The position numbers and the translations under genes are program-made. The notes beneath the pieces are model-generated. The model was given only the letters and a program-made list of their open reading frames with translations, was not told where the DNA came from and did not search any database. A DNA stretch of 64,000 nt from Streptomyces canus. GTDB lineage: Bacteria > Actinomycetota > Actinomycetes > Streptomycetales > Streptomycetaceae. Position 1 is the stretch's first letter, and each line of letters begins with the position of its first letter. Positions 35,662 through 44,734 of this stretch are shown piece by piece. Location of the stretch: NCBI RefSeq assembly GCF_041435015.1, contig NZ_CP107989.1:4402001-4466000 (forward strand). Direction: 5' to 3'.

Positions 35662-37965
35662 CTACGCCTCCTTGTGGCTCAGGCTGAGGTCGACCCCGTC
35701 CTGGCTGCCGTTCACGGTGACCTGGGTGGCCACGGGCGGGTACCCGCTCGCGATCACCGTGTACTGCTCGCTCGCGAGGTCGGTGAAGGCGTAGCCGCCG
35801 TCGACGCTCGTGGTGCGCGTGCCGACGACGTTGCCGGCGGCGTCGATCAGGGTGACCCGGGCGTCGTCCAGGGCGCGTCCGTCCGGGGTGTGGACCGTGC
35901 CCCGCAGGGTCGCCGCGACCGTCAGCTCGAGGTCGAGGCGGGCGGTCTCGGCGGAGACGGTGGCGGGTACGGCGACCGGGCGGTGGCCGGGTGCGCTGAC
36001 GCTCAGCGTGTAGTCGCCGGGCAGCAGTTCGGCGAGCTGGTACCCGCCGTCCGTCCCGGCGGTGACGGAAGCCGTCACGTCACCGCGCTGGTCGGTGGCC
36101 ACCACCAGCGCGCCGGGCAGGGGCTCGCCGTCCCCGCCGCGCACCGTGCCGGTCAGGCCGCCGGGGCTGGGCAGGATGACGAGGTCGTGGGAGACGGGCG
36201 CACCGTTCACGCTCAGGGTGACGACCTGGGGCTGGTGGCCGGGCGCCGAGCCGATGAGGACCAGGCTGCCGCGCTCGGCGGTGTCGAGGGCGTACGTGCC
36301 GTCCTCGCCGGAGGTGGCGCGGGCCAGCTGGCGGCCGGAGCCGTCGAGCAGGGTGATCGCGGTGCGGGGTACGGGGGTGCCCGTGCCGTCGCGCACCTGT
36401 CCGCGGATGACGGGCGCCGCCGCCGTGTCCGTGGCGGGGAGGGCTGCCGTGGGGGCGGTGGGCGCGGCCTCGGCCGGTGCCTCGGTCTGCTCCGCGGGTG
36501 CGGTTTCCCTCCTCTTCGCGCGGAACAGCAGCGCCGTGATGATGACGCCGACGGCGAAGAAGCCCGCCGACCACCAGTAGGCGACCTCGTAGCTGTGCAG
36601 CGCCGCGTTCGCCTTGACCAGCGGGTCGGACAGGTGGTCCTTCGCATAGTTCGTGGCGGCGGTGGCGGCCAGGGTGTTCAGCAGCGCCGTGCTGATCGAA
36701 CCGCCCACCTGCTGGGTGGTGTTGAGGGCCGCCGAGGCCACGCCCTGGTCGTTCGCCTGCACCCCGAGGGTGGCGTAGCTCATCGCCGCGGGCATCGACA
36801 TGCCGAGCCCCGCGCCGAGCAGCAGAAGCGGCGGCAGCACGTGGGAGGCGTAGCTGCTGTCGAGGCCGAGGCGGGTCAGCCAGACCATGCCGCCCGCGCC
36901 GACCAGCATGCCGAGGGGTACGACGATCTTGGGGCCGATCCTCGGGACCAGCCAGTTGGTGGACAGCTGCGCCATCACCATCAGCGCGCCCACCATGGGC
37001 AGGAAGGCCACGCCGTTCTTGACCGGTGAATAGCCCAGCGTCGACTGGAGGTAGTAGGTGAGGAAGAGGAAGACGCCGAACATCCCGGCGGACGAGATGA
37101 GGATGGTCGACAGGGCGGCGGCACGGTCGCGGTCGGCCAGGACCCGCAGCGGCAGCACGGGGTGCTTCGCCCGCGCCTGCCAGAGGAAGAACGCCACCAG
37201 CAGGATGCCGCCCGCGGCGAGGAAGCCCCAGGTCATCCAGTTGTCCCAGTCGTGCGTCTCCGCGTTGGCGAAGCCGTAGACGATGCCGAACAGGCCGCCG
37301 GAGACCAGGACCACGCCGGGGATGTCCAGCCGGGGCCGTTCGGCCGGGACGGAGCGGCCGATGAAGACGACGGCGCCGACCAGCGCGAGCACCGCGATGA
37401 CGTCGTTGACGTAGAGCGTCCAGCGCCAGTCCAGGTACTCGGTGAGCAGGCCGCCGAGGACCAGGCCGACGGCGGCGCCGGAACCGGCGATGGCACCGAA
37501 GATGCCGAACGCCCTGGCGCGTTCCTTGGGTTCGGTGAACGTCGTCGTCAGCAGGGAGAGCGCCGCCGGTGCGAGCAGGGCGCCGAACAGGCCCTGCACC
37601 GCGCGCGCCACGACCAGCATGGTGAAGCCGTTCGCCGCGCCGCCGACCGCGGAGGCGGCGGCGAAGCCGACGATGCCGATGATGAAGGTCGTCTTGCGGC
37701 CGAAGAGGTCGGCGAGGCGGCCGCCGAGCAGCAGCAGGCTTCCGAAGGCGAGGGAGTAGGCGGTGACGATCCACTGCCGGCCGTTGTTGTCGAAGCCCAG
37801 GTCCTGTTGCGCGGACGGCAACGCGATGTTCACGATCGTGGCGTCGAGCACGACCATGAGCTGGGCGAGACCGATCACGGCCAGCGCCCACCATCGGTGT
37901 TTCGGCGGGGCCTGGGACTGGCCGGACGGCACGACCTGGGCGGTGGCTGCCGGAATGGCTTCCAC
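35662..37965 (-). CDS. DHA2-type MFS multidrug exporter fused to three carboxypeptidase-regulatory-like domains
   Basis: Membrane transporter of 767 residues. Residues about 20-510 form a 14-helix EmrB/QacA-type MFS unit with LMVVLDATIVNIALP in helix 1, the GGRLADLFGRK loop and an LVLGGLLTE motif. After a Pro/Ala/Thr linker, residues about 545-767 contain three repeats of a beta-sandwich like carboxypeptidase regulatory domains (RGQVRDGTGTPVPRTAITLLD; TGTVRGGDGEPLPGALVVATD; RGTVHTPDGRALDDARVTLID). The GTG at 37965 has GGGGAG 7 nt upstream. The fusion is unusual; the added domains should face one side of the membrane, which side is unclear. Confidence 0.92.
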   Translation of the reverse strand: MEAIPAATAQVVPSGQSQAPPKHRWWALAVIGLAQLMVVLDATIVNIALPSAQQDLGFDNNGRQWIVTAYSLAFGSLLLLGGRLADLFGRKTTFIIGIVGFAAASAVGGAANGFTMLVVARAVQGLFGALLAPAALSLLTTTFTEPKERARAFGIFGAIAGSGAAVGLVLGGLLTEYLDWRWTLYVNDVIAVLALVGAVVFIGRSVPAERPRLDIPGVVLVSGGLFGIVYGFANAETHDWDNWMTWGFLAAGGILLVAFFLWQARAKHPVLPLRVLADRDRAAALSTILISSAGMFGVFLFLTYYLQSTLGYSPVKNGVAFLPMVGALMVMAQLSTNWLVPRIGPKIVVPLGMLVGAGGMVWLTRLGLDSSYASHVLPPLLLLGAGLGMSMPAAMSYATLGVQANDQGVASAALNTTQQVGGSISTALLNTLAATAATNYAKDHLSDPLVKANAALHSYEVAYWWSAGFFAVGVIITALLFRAKRRETAPAEQTEAPAEAAPTAPTAALPATDTAAAPVIRGQVRDGTGTPVPRTAITLLDGSGRQLARATSGEDGTYALDTAERGSLVLIGSAPGHQPQVVTLSVNGAPVSHDLVILPSPGGLTGTVRGGDGEPLPGALVVATDQRGDVTASVTAGTDGGYQLAELLPGDYTLSVSAPGHRPVAVPATVSAETARLDLELTVAATLRGTVHTPDGRALDDARVTLIDAAGNVVGTRTTSVDGGYAFTDLASEQYTVIASGYPPVATQVTVNGSQDGVDLSLSHKEA

Positions 37966-38016
37966 GTTGGTGCTCCCCTCATGGGGCTCGGATTGCTCGG
38001 ACCACCCACATCGGTC

Positions 38017-38029
38017 CGAAACCGTTTCG
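38017..38029. promoter_or_regulatory. Palindromic operator ahead of the MFS gene
   Basis: CGAAACCGTTTCG is a perfect 6+1+6 palindrome just downstream of the predicted -10 box of the exporter gene, a position suited to repression. Such sites are typical of TetR- or MarR-type regulators, but no such gene is adjacent. Confidence 0.5.
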
Positions 38030-38036
38030 TACACCT

Positions 38037-38066
38037 AACCTAGGTCACACTTGCAGCGAACCGCAA
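38037..38066 (-). promoter_or_regulatory. Putative promoter of the MFS gene
   Basis: On the minus strand TTGCGG (38061-38066) and TAGGTT (38037-38042) are spaced 18 nt. The region also contains the 8-bp palindrome ACCTAGGT overlapping the -10 box. Confidence 0.45.
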
Positions 38067-38099
38067 ACGTCTTCATGAGGTCTCCACCGACCACGGCGC

Positions 38100-40016
38100 T
38101 CAGCGCTCGTACAGCCCCTCGATCGCCCCGGCGAAGTCCCGCATGACCGCCTCCCGGCGCAGTTTCATCGACGGGGTCAGATGGCCCGCCGCCTCGGTGA
38201 GGTCGGTCGGCAGGACGGTGAAGCGGCGGATGGACTCGGGGCGGGAGACCATCTTGTTGGCCTCGTCCACCGCGCGTTGCAGGACCGTCCTCAACTCCTC
38301 GTCGTTCATGAGAAGTTCGGCGGGAACAGGGTGTTTGCCGTTCATCTGGCGCCAGTGGTTGACGCCGTCCATGTCCAGGCTGATCAGGGCCGAGATGTAG
38401 GGGCGGCGGTCGCCGAGGACCATGCACTGCGAGATCAGGGGGTGCGAGCGGAGCCAGTTCTCCAGCGGGGCCGGGGCGACGTTCTTGCCGCCGGCCGTGA
38501 TCAGGATCTCCTTCTTGCGGCCCGTGATCGTGAGGTAGCCCTCGTCGTCCAGCTGTCCGATGTCACCGGTCGGGAACCAGCCGTCGGCCGAGGCGGGGGC
38601 CACCCCCTCGCCGTACGGATCCCAGTAACCCCGGAACACCTGACCCCCGTTCAGCAGGATCTCGCCGTCCGCCGCGATGCGGACCCGGGTGCCCGGGATG
38701 GGCCAGCCGACCGTGCCCAGGCGGGGCTTCAGGGGAGGGGTGCAGGTCGCGGCCCCCGTCGACTCCGTCAGGCCGTAGCCCTCGTAGATCTCCATGCCCG
38801 CGCCCGCGTAGAACGCGGCGAGCCGGCGGCCGAGCGGGGAGCCGCCGGAGATGATGTGCCGGATCCTGCCGCCCATGGCGTTGCGGATACGGCGGTACAC
38901 GAGCGGGTCGTAGAAGGTGCGGGCCGTTCTGAGGGCCGCGCCCGGGCCGGAGCCGGTGCCCGCGTGGCGGGTCTCCATCGCCTCGCCGTAGCGGACGGCG
39001 ACGTTGGTCGCGCGGTCGAAGACCGTCACCCGGCCACCGCTCTCCGCCTTGGCGCGGGCGTTGTTGAAGACCTTCTCCAGCATGTAGGGGATCACGAGGA
39101 GGAAGGTCGGCTTGAAGCTGCTCAGGTCGGCGAGCAGGTCCTCGGCCTGGAGGCTCGGCGCGTGGCCGAGGCGGACGCGGGCGCGGACGCAGGCGATGGC
39201 CACCATGCGGCCGAAGACGTGCGAGATGGGCAGGAAGAGCAGGGTCGCCAGGTCCGCCTCGTCCGACTTCGACTTGAAGACCGGATAGAGAAGCTCGATC
39301 GCGTTGTCGACCTCGGCGAGGAAGTTGCCGTGGCTGAGCACACAGCCCTTGGGGCGGCCGGTGGTGCCGGAGGTGTAGACGACGGTGGCGACCGTGCCCG
39401 GGCCCAGCATGCCGCGCCGTACGCCGATCTCCTGGTCGGGGACGGCCTGGCCGAGTTCTCCCAGACGCTCCACGTGACCCTTCTCCATGATCCACATGTG
39501 CCGCAGGTCGGGAAGGCGACTGAGCTCGGGACCGAGGGCCGCGGCCTGGCCGGCCGTCTCCGTCAGCAGGGCGACCGCGCCGGAGTCCTGGAGGATGAAA
39601 CGGGTCTGGAAGACGGAGGACGTGGGGTAGATGGGGACCGTCACCAGGCCCGCGGCCCAGGCGGCGAAGTCGAGGAGCGTCCACTCGTACGTCGTGCGCG
39701 CCATGACCGCGACCCGGTCGCCCGGCATCAGGCCCTCCGAGATCAGGCCCTTCGCCACGGCCAGCACCTGCCCGGCGAACTCCGCCGCCGTCAGATCGAC
39801 CCAGCGGCCGTCCTCCGTACGGCGGCTCATCACCCGCTGCTCCGGCGCCGCCTCGGCGTTGTCGAAGGGCAGGTCGGCGAGCGAGCCATGCGTCCGCGGC
39901 GGGGCCAGCGGCGGCACCGACACCTCACGGACCTCGCCGTCCAGCCGCACGATCTCGGGTTCCACGAGCACGGGCGCGCCGTCGTAGTCGTGACCGGACA
40001 CGTACGAGAGGGACAT
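38100..40016 (-). CDS. Long-chain fatty-acid-CoA ligase (AMP-dependent synthetase)
   Basis: Cytoplasmic enzyme activating fatty acids with ATP and CoA. The 638-residue protein is a FadD15-like long-chain ligase with the P-loop YTSGTTGRPKG (about 213-223), the YGLTESTGA motif (about 400), the WFPTGDIGQLD hinge region and GRKKEILITAGGKNV near the C-terminus containing the conserved Lys. The ATG at 40016 has AGGAG 6 nt upstream, better than the upstream GTG. Together with the thiolase, reductase and hydratase to its right it suggests fatty-acid chain metabolism. Confidence 0.93.
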   Translation of the reverse strand: MSLSYVSGHDYDGAPVLVEPEIVRLDGEVREVSVPPLAPPRTHGSLADLPFDNAEAAPEQRVMSRRTEDGRWVDLTAAEFAGQVLAVAKGLISEGLMPGDRVAVMARTTYEWTLLDFAAWAAGLVTVPIYPTSSVFQTRFILQDSGAVALLTETAGQAAALGPELSRLPDLRHMWIMEKGHVERLGELGQAVPDQEIGVRRGMLGPGTVATVVYTSGTTGRPKGCVLSHGNFLAEVDNAIELLYPVFKSKSDEADLATLLFLPISHVFGRMVAIACVRARVRLGHAPSLQAEDLLADLSSFKPTFLLVIPYMLEKVFNNARAKAESGGRVTVFDRATNVAVRYGEAMETRHAGTGSGPGAALRTARTFYDPLVYRRIRNAMGGRIRHIISGGSPLGRRLAAFYAGAGMEIYEGYGLTESTGAATCTPPLKPRLGTVGWPIPGTRVRIAADGEILLNGGQVFRGYWDPYGEGVAPASADGWFPTGDIGQLDDEGYLTITGRKKEILITAGGKNVAPAPLENWLRSHPLISQCMVLGDRRPYISALISLDMDGVNHWRQMNGKHPVPAELLMNDEELRTVLQRAVDEANKMVSRPESIRRFTVLPTDLTEAAGHLTPSMKLRREAVMRDFAGAIEGLYER

Positions 40017-40237
40017 GGTCAGCTCCTGGGACGTGCAGCTCGGTAACGTTCCGCTGCATGAGGTACGCAGGGGACGTACCGGGGCGTTCACCCGCGAGTG
40101 CGCCGGGAAGGGTTACCTGGGGTTAGGACGGTGATCCTAAGTGGCCCAAGTGGGGGGTCTGTGCGGGTTCGTTGATGGTCCGGAGCCGGGACTGTGCAAC
40201 CTCGACCGCAAAGTGAGACTTTGTCAGCTGTCGGGGC

Positions 40238-41530
40238 TTACGGCCGCTCCAGAATCGCCGTCACCCCCTGCCCGCCCGCCGCGCACACCGAGATCAGGCC
40301 GCGACTCGGGCCGTCCCGTTCGGCCAGCAGTTTTGCCAGCGTGGCGACGATCCGCGCACCGGTCGCGGCGAAGGGATGCCCGGTGGCGAGGGAGGATCCG
40401 GCGACGTTGAGGCGGGCCCGGTCCACCGGGGCCAGGCCCTGCTTCTCCCAGGCCGCGAGGGTCGCCAGGACCTGGGAGGCGAAGGCCTCGTGGATCTCGA
40501 CCAGGTCGAAGTCGTCCATGCCGAGACCGGCTCGCTCCAGCATGCGGGGGACGGCGTACGCGGGCGCCATGAGCAGACCGTCCTCTCCCTGTACGACATC
40601 CCCTTGCACGAAGTCCACGGCCGCCGTCTCGTACGCCGTGAGGTAGGCCAGTACCTCCAGGCCGCGCGCCTGCGCCCACTCCTGGGACGCCAGCAGCACG
40701 ACCGCCGCGCCGTCCGTCAGCGGGGTCGAATTCCCGGCCGTCATGGTCGGGTCGGGGTCCTTGAGCCCGAACACCGGCTTGAGCGTGGCGAGTTTGGCGG
40801 CGGTCGAGTCGGGGCGGAGGTTCTGGTCGCGGGCCAGCCCCCGGAAGGGGACCACCAGCTCCTGGAAGAAGCCGCGTTCGTACGCCGCCGCCAGCCGCTG
40901 GTGACTCGTCGCCGCCAGCTCGTCCTGGGCCTGACGGGTCACGCCCCAGGCGCAGGCGGTGACGGCCGCGTGCTCGCCCATGGACAGACCGGTGCGGGGT
41001 TCGGCGTTGCGGGGGATGTCGGGGGCCAGGTGGGTCGGACGGATGCGCGCGAGCGCCTTCAGGCGGGCGCCGGCCGACTTCGCGCGCCGGGCCTCCAGCA
41101 GGATGCGGCGCAGGTCGTCGTTGACGCCGAGGGGCGCGTCGCTCGCGGTGTCCGCGCCGCCCGCGATCGCGGATTCGGTCTGCCCCAGGGCGATCTTGTT
41201 GGCGGCGGCGATGACGGCCTGGAGACCGGTCCCACAGGCCTGCTGGATGTCGTACGCCGGGGTGCGCGGGTCCAGTTTCGAGCCGAGGACCGTCTCGCGC
41301 GCGAGGTTGAAGTCGCGGCTGTGCTTGAGGACGGCACCGGCGACGAACTCCCCCACCATGCCCGGTTCCTGGAGCCCGTTCCGCTCGACGAGGGCGTCGA
41401 GGACGGCGGTGAGCATGTCCTGGTTCGAGGCGGTGGCGTACGGACCGTCCGAGCGGGCGAAGGGGACGCGGGCACCGGCGACGATCGCCACGCGCCGGGC
41501 GACCGGCGGTTTCAGGGGGCTCATTTCCAC
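40238..41530 (-). CDS. Acetyl-CoA acyltransferase (thiolase, FadA2/FadI-like)
   Basis: Thiolase of 430 residues: nucleophile Cys99 in QQACGTGLQ, catalytic GHPFAATGAR His near 385 and the second Cys in ISVCAAGGQG near the C-terminus. It would cleave or form 3-ketoacyl-CoA. Divergent from a FabG4-like reductase with two palindromes between, like the mycobacterial fadA2-fabG4-htdX locus (from memory). The start is GTG 41530 or ATG 41524. Confidence 0.93.
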   Translation of the reverse strand: MEMSPLKPPVARRVAIVAGARVPFARSDGPYATASNQDMLTAVLDALVERNGLQEPGMVGEFVAGAVLKHSRDFNLARETVLGSKLDPRTPAYDIQQACGTGLQAVIAAANKIALGQTESAIAGGADTASDAPLGVNDDLRRILLEARRAKSAGARLKALARIRPTHLAPDIPRNAEPRTGLSMGEHAAVTACAWGVTRQAQDELAATSHQRLAAAYERGFFQELVVPFRGLARDQNLRPDSTAAKLATLKPVFGLKDPDPTMTAGNSTPLTDGAAVVLLASQEWAQARGLEVLAYLTAYETAAVDFVQGDVVQGEDGLLMAPAYAVPRMLERAGLGMDDFDLVEIHEAFASQVLATLAAWEKQGLAPVDRARLNVAGSSLATGHPFAATGARIVATLAKLLAERDGPSRGLISVCAAGGQGVTAILERP

Positions 41531-41554
41531 CAGTTCCTCACCTCGGACAACGGC

Positions 41555-41567
41555 TTACCTACGGTAA
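41555..41567. promoter_or_regulatory. Inverted repeat TTACC-TAC-GGTAA
   Basis: Perfect 5+3+5 palindrome between the divergent thiolase and reductase genes, directly next to a second palindrome. Likely operator; the TetR gene at 44014-44688 is the nearest candidate regulator. Confidence 0.5.
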
Positions 41568-41585
41568 CCTTACTCCAGAGTAAGG
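41568..41585. promoter_or_regulatory. Inverted repeat CCTTACTC-CA-GAGTAAGG
   Basis: Perfect 8+2+8 palindrome in the thiolase/reductase divergent promoter region. Size and symmetry match TetR-family operators. Together with the adjacent palindrome it could switch both genes. Confidence 0.55.
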
Positions 41586-41612
41586 ACTCTGCGACCGACC
41601 CGGGAGATGGAC

Positions 41613-42893
41613 ATGGCCGACCGCTATCTGAGCTTCACCGGTACCGCGCCGGGTCGGTTCCTCACCCGCCGCCTGGGGCTTCCGCAACCCGCGGTTCTGC
41701 GGCGGTGGTCGGAGGGGTCCCCCGGGTTCGAGGGCGGGGTGCTGCACCTCACGGCGGGGAAGTCACAGCTTTCCGGGCCGACGTTCCCGTCCCCGTCGGA
41801 CGCACCGGCCGCGGTCCTCCTCGACGCCACCGGGGTGCGGGACGTCGAGGGGCTCGCTGAGGTGCACGCGGCACTGCACACGGTGGTGCGGTCGGTCGCC
41901 GAGAGCGGACGGATCGTCGTCCTGGGGGCGCCGCTCGATCCCGTCGACCATCACCAGGCCGCCGCCCAGCAGGCGTTGGAGGGATTCACGCGCTCGCTCG
42001 GCAAGGAGATCGGGCGGGGCAGAACGGTCAACCTCGTACGGCTCACCGACGCGTCCGCGGCCGAGTCGACGCTGCGTTTCCTGCTCTCCCCCAAATCGGC
42101 GTACGTCAGCGGACAGGTGATCGAGGTCGGAGAGGCGCAGGAGGCCGACGTCGACTGGTCCCTCCCGCTCGCCGGGCGGACGGCCCTGGTGACCGGCGGG
42201 GCGCGGGGCATCGGTGCGGCGGTCGCCGAGACGCTGGCCAGGGACGGGGCCCGGGTGGTCGTACTCGACGTGCCGGCGGCGTCGGCGGATGCCGAGCAGC
42301 TTGCCGCGCGCCTCGGGGGCAGTGCCCTCGCGCTGGACATCACGGCCGCGGGCGCGGGCGCTCGGATCGCCGAGGCGCTGCCCGAGGGGCTGGACGTGCT
42401 GGTCCACAACGCGGGGATCACCCGGGACCGGCGACTGGTCAACATGCCCGCCGAACGCTGGAGTTCGGTGCTCGAGGTGAACCTGGCGAGCGTGCTGCGC
42501 ACGACGGACGCGCTACTGGAGGCGGGCACGCTGCGGCGGGGCGGACGGATCGTCGCCACCGCGTCCATCGCGGGGCTCGCGGGGAACGCCGGGCAGACGA
42601 ACTACGGCGCGAGCAAGGCGGGTGTCGTCGGGCTGGTGCGCTCGCTGGCGCCCCGGGCGCGGGCCGAGCACGGGGTCACGGTGAACGCGGTCGCTCCCGG
42701 GTTCATCGAGACGAAGATGACGGCGGCGATCCCGCTGTTCATCCGGGAGGCGGGACGGCGGATGAACTCCCTCGGACAGGGCGGGCTGCCGGCCGACGTG
42801 GCCGAGACGACGGCGTGGCTGGCGCATCCGGCGTCCGGCGCGGTGAACGGGCAGGTCGTGCGGGTGTGCGGCCAGAGTCTGCTGGGGGCGTAG
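41613..42893 (+). CDS. High-molecular-weight 3-oxoacyl reductase (FabG4-like)
   Basis: SDR enzyme of 426 residues, about twice the normal FabG length. The N-terminal half is a degenerate Rossmann domain, and the C-terminal half (about 185-426) has the cofactor motif TGGARGIG, HNAGITRD and the YGASK catalytic Tyr-Lys. This arrangement is that of mycobacterial FabG4, which reduces 3-oxoacyl-CoA with NADH. The ATG at 41613 has GGGAG 7 nt upstream. It forms an operon with the MaoC gene. Confidence 0.9.
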   Translation: MADRYLSFTGTAPGRFLTRRLGLPQPAVLRRWSEGSPGFEGGVLHLTAGKSQLSGPTFPSPSDAPAAVLLDATGVRDVEGLAEVHAALHTVVRSVAESGRIVVLGAPLDPVDHHQAAAQQALEGFTRSLGKEIGRGRTVNLVRLTDASAAESTLRFLLSPKSAYVSGQVIEVGEAQEADVDWSLPLAGRTALVTGGARGIGAAVAETLARDGARVVVLDVPAASADAEQLAARLGGSALALDITAAGAGARIAEALPEGLDVLVHNAGITRDRRLVNMPAERWSSVLEVNLASVLRTTDALLEAGTLRRGGRIVATASIAGLAGNAGQTNYGASKAGVVGLVRSLAPRARAEHGVTVNAVAPGFIETKMTAAIPLFIREAGRRMNSLGQGGLPADVAETTAWLAHPASGAVNGQVVRVCGQSLLGA

Positions 42894-43810
42894 TGGGGAT
42901 GCACTCGGACGACGGGCGGGCCGAGGGGTCGTGCGGCGCGGAGTCGAACGGCCACGGCTCGGATCCCCGCGGACCGCTCACCGTCCTCGCTCGGTCTCCC
43001 TCCCTCACTCCCCTCCTGGCCCTGGGCGCCCTGCGCTCCCCCTTCAAGCGGCCCGCCGCGACCGCGGACTTCCCCCGCACCCGGCTGGTGCTGCCCGGTC
43101 TGCGGGTGGACCTCGCGCGGCTTGCCGCCTACGAGCGGGTGTGCGGGTTCCCGACCGGGGAGGACGCGTTGCCGGTGACGTATCCGCATGTGCTGGGCTT
43201 TCCCCTGGCCATGAGTCTGATGAGCGGGCGGGACTTCCCACTGCCGTTGCTCGGGCTGGTGCACACGTCGATCGAGATCACGCGGTACCGGGAGCTGGCG
43301 GCGACGGGCGAGTACGAACTCACCGTCTACGTCGACGGGTTGGCACCGCACCGGCGCGGTACGGAGGCCGCGGTCGTCACCGAGCTGCGGGTGGGCGAGG
43401 AGGTCGTATGGGAGTCGGTGAGCACCTATCTGGCCCGGCACCGCACGAACGAACCTGAACGGGAGCGGGACCGCGAGCGGCATGAACCGCTGCCCGGCGT
43501 CGACGAGTGGCGGCTGGCCGGGGACATCGGCCGGCGTTACGCCGCCGCGTCCGGCGACCGCAACCCGATCCACCTGTACCCGCTCACGGCCCGCCTCTTC
43601 GGCTTCCCGAGGACGATCGCGCACGGCATGTGGACGGCGGCCCGCTGCCTGGCAGCCCACGGCACGCCTCAAGCGGCGCTGGTGCGGGCGGAGTTCAGGG
43701 CACCGGTGCTGCTGCCGGGGACGGTGACGTACGCGGCGAACGGCGAGCGCTTCGAACTGTGCGGCGGGGACCGCGTGCATGTGACCGGGGGCGTCCACCC
43801 ACTGACGTGA
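42893..43810 (+). CDS. MaoC-like 3-hydroxyacyl dehydratase (HtdX-like)
   Basis: Hot-dog-fold hydratase of about 305 residues with a degenerate N-terminal half and a C-terminal hydratase-2 motif, AAASGDRNPIHLYPLTARLFGFPRTIAHGMW (Asp and His catalytic). It should interconvert enoyl- and 3-hydroxyacyl thioesters. The start may be GTG 42893, sharing one base with the reductase stop (TAGTG), or ATG 42899. With the reductase and thiolase it forms a fatty acyl-CoA elongation or beta-oxidation module. Confidence 0.88.
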   Translation: MGMHSDDGRAEGSCGAESNGHGSDPRGPLTVLARSPSLTPLLALGALRSPFKRPAATADFPRTRLVLPGLRVDLARLAAYERVCGFPTGEDALPVTYPHVLGFPLAMSLMSGRDFPLPLLGLVHTSIEITRYRELAATGEYELTVYVDGLAPHRRGTEAAVVTELRVGEEVVWESVSTYLARHRTNEPERERDRERHEPLPGVDEWRLAGDIGRRYAAASGDRNPIHLYPLTARLFGFPRTIAHGMWTAARCLAAHGTPQAALVRAEFRAPVLLPGTVTYAANGERFELCGGDRVHVTGGVHPLT

Positions 43811-43821
43811 AGCGGGCCGGG

Positions 43822-43951
43822 CCTCGGACGAGGTGTCGGCCGATCTGGCGCGGGCCCGCCTCGGACGAGGTGTCGGCCCGACCTGCCGCGGCGCCCTCGG
43901 AGGGCGATGCAGGCCGACCTGACGCGGGGCGCCTTCGGAGCGTGGTGTGCC
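43822..43951. repeat. Imperfect tandem repeats of 36-37 bp between convergent genes
   Basis: A unit opening with CCTCGGACGAGGTGTCGGCC starts at 43822 and, identically for 20 bp, at 43859; diverged copies start at 43895 and 43932. A related CCCTCGGAGGGCAC also lies in the last codons of the TetR gene near 44036. The 203-bp gap (43811-44013) otherwise holds nothing recognisable. Confidence 0.7.
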
Positions 43952-44013
43952 GATCCGAAGCGGCGGCACCCCCAGGGCCGACCTGAACCGAGGACAAGCG
44001 TCGGGGAACGCTG

Positions 44014-44688
44014 TCAGCCGACCTGCATCGGTGTGCCCTCGGAGGGCACGTCCCGGAGGGTCCACGGTCGGCCCTCCATCAGGTTTCCGAGGCCTGCCCA
44101 CGCGAAGTTCATGAGCGTGGCCGCCGACTGCCTCGCGGTCACGCCCTCGGTCGCGTTGGCCCAGGCCGCGAGGGACTCGGCGGCGCCGACGAGCGCCTCG
44201 GCGAGGCCGGCGACCTCGCGCTCGGGCAGGTCGGGATCGCGGTGCGCGTCGCGGGCCGCGACCACGATCAGGTGGGTCACGAACTCCACGATCTCCTCGC
44301 GCATCGCGGTGACCTCGGCGACGAACGCCTCACCGTGGATACGGGCCTGGAGATGCAGCACGGACCAGGCGTGCGGGCTCCCCGAGGTGTGGGTGAAGAA
44401 CGCCAGCAGCCCGTCCCAGAGCTGACGGTCGGCGGGCAGATCCGTCCGCACCGCCGTCCGCACCGCCTCCGTGAGCGCGGCCGCCTCCCGGCGGATGCAC
44501 GCGGTGAAGAGGTCTTCCTTGGAGTTCAGGTACAGATACACCAACGGCTTCGACACACCGGCGAGTTCGGCGATCTCGTCCATCGAGGCGGCCATGTACC
44601 CACGCTGCCCGAAGATCTCCACAGCGGCGTCCAGCATCTGCTGTTCCCGCACGGCACGCGGCATCCGCTTGCTCTTCACGACACCCAT
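44014..44688 (-). CDS. TetR family transcriptional regulator
   Basis: Repressor of 224 residues with an N-terminal helix-turn-helix (MLDAAVEIFGQRGYMAASMDEIAELAGVSKPLVYLYLNSKEDLF, about residues 18-61) and an all-helical ligand-binding domain. The ATG at 44688 follows a TTG in the same frame; basic residues VKSKRMPRAVR precede the domain. Convergent with the MaoC gene and likely controls the adjacent fatty-acyl genes through the palindromes at 41555-41585. The C-terminal tail shares sequence with the tandem repeats just downstream. Confidence 0.92.
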   Translation of the reverse strand: MGVVKSKRMPRAVREQQMLDAAVEIFGQRGYMAASMDEIAELAGVSKPLVYLYLNSKEDLFTACIRREAAALTEAVRTAVRTDLPADRQLWDGLLAFFTHTSGSPHAWSVLHLQARIHGEAFVAEVTAMREEIVEFVTHLIVVAARDAHRDPDLPEREVAGLAEALVGAAESLAAWANATEGVTARQSAATLMNFAWAGLGNLMEGRPWTLRDVPSEGTPMQVG

Positions 44689-44734
44689 GCGCAAAGCCTA
44701 CGGTCACGCGGGCACGGCGGCGCGGGCGTTGACC

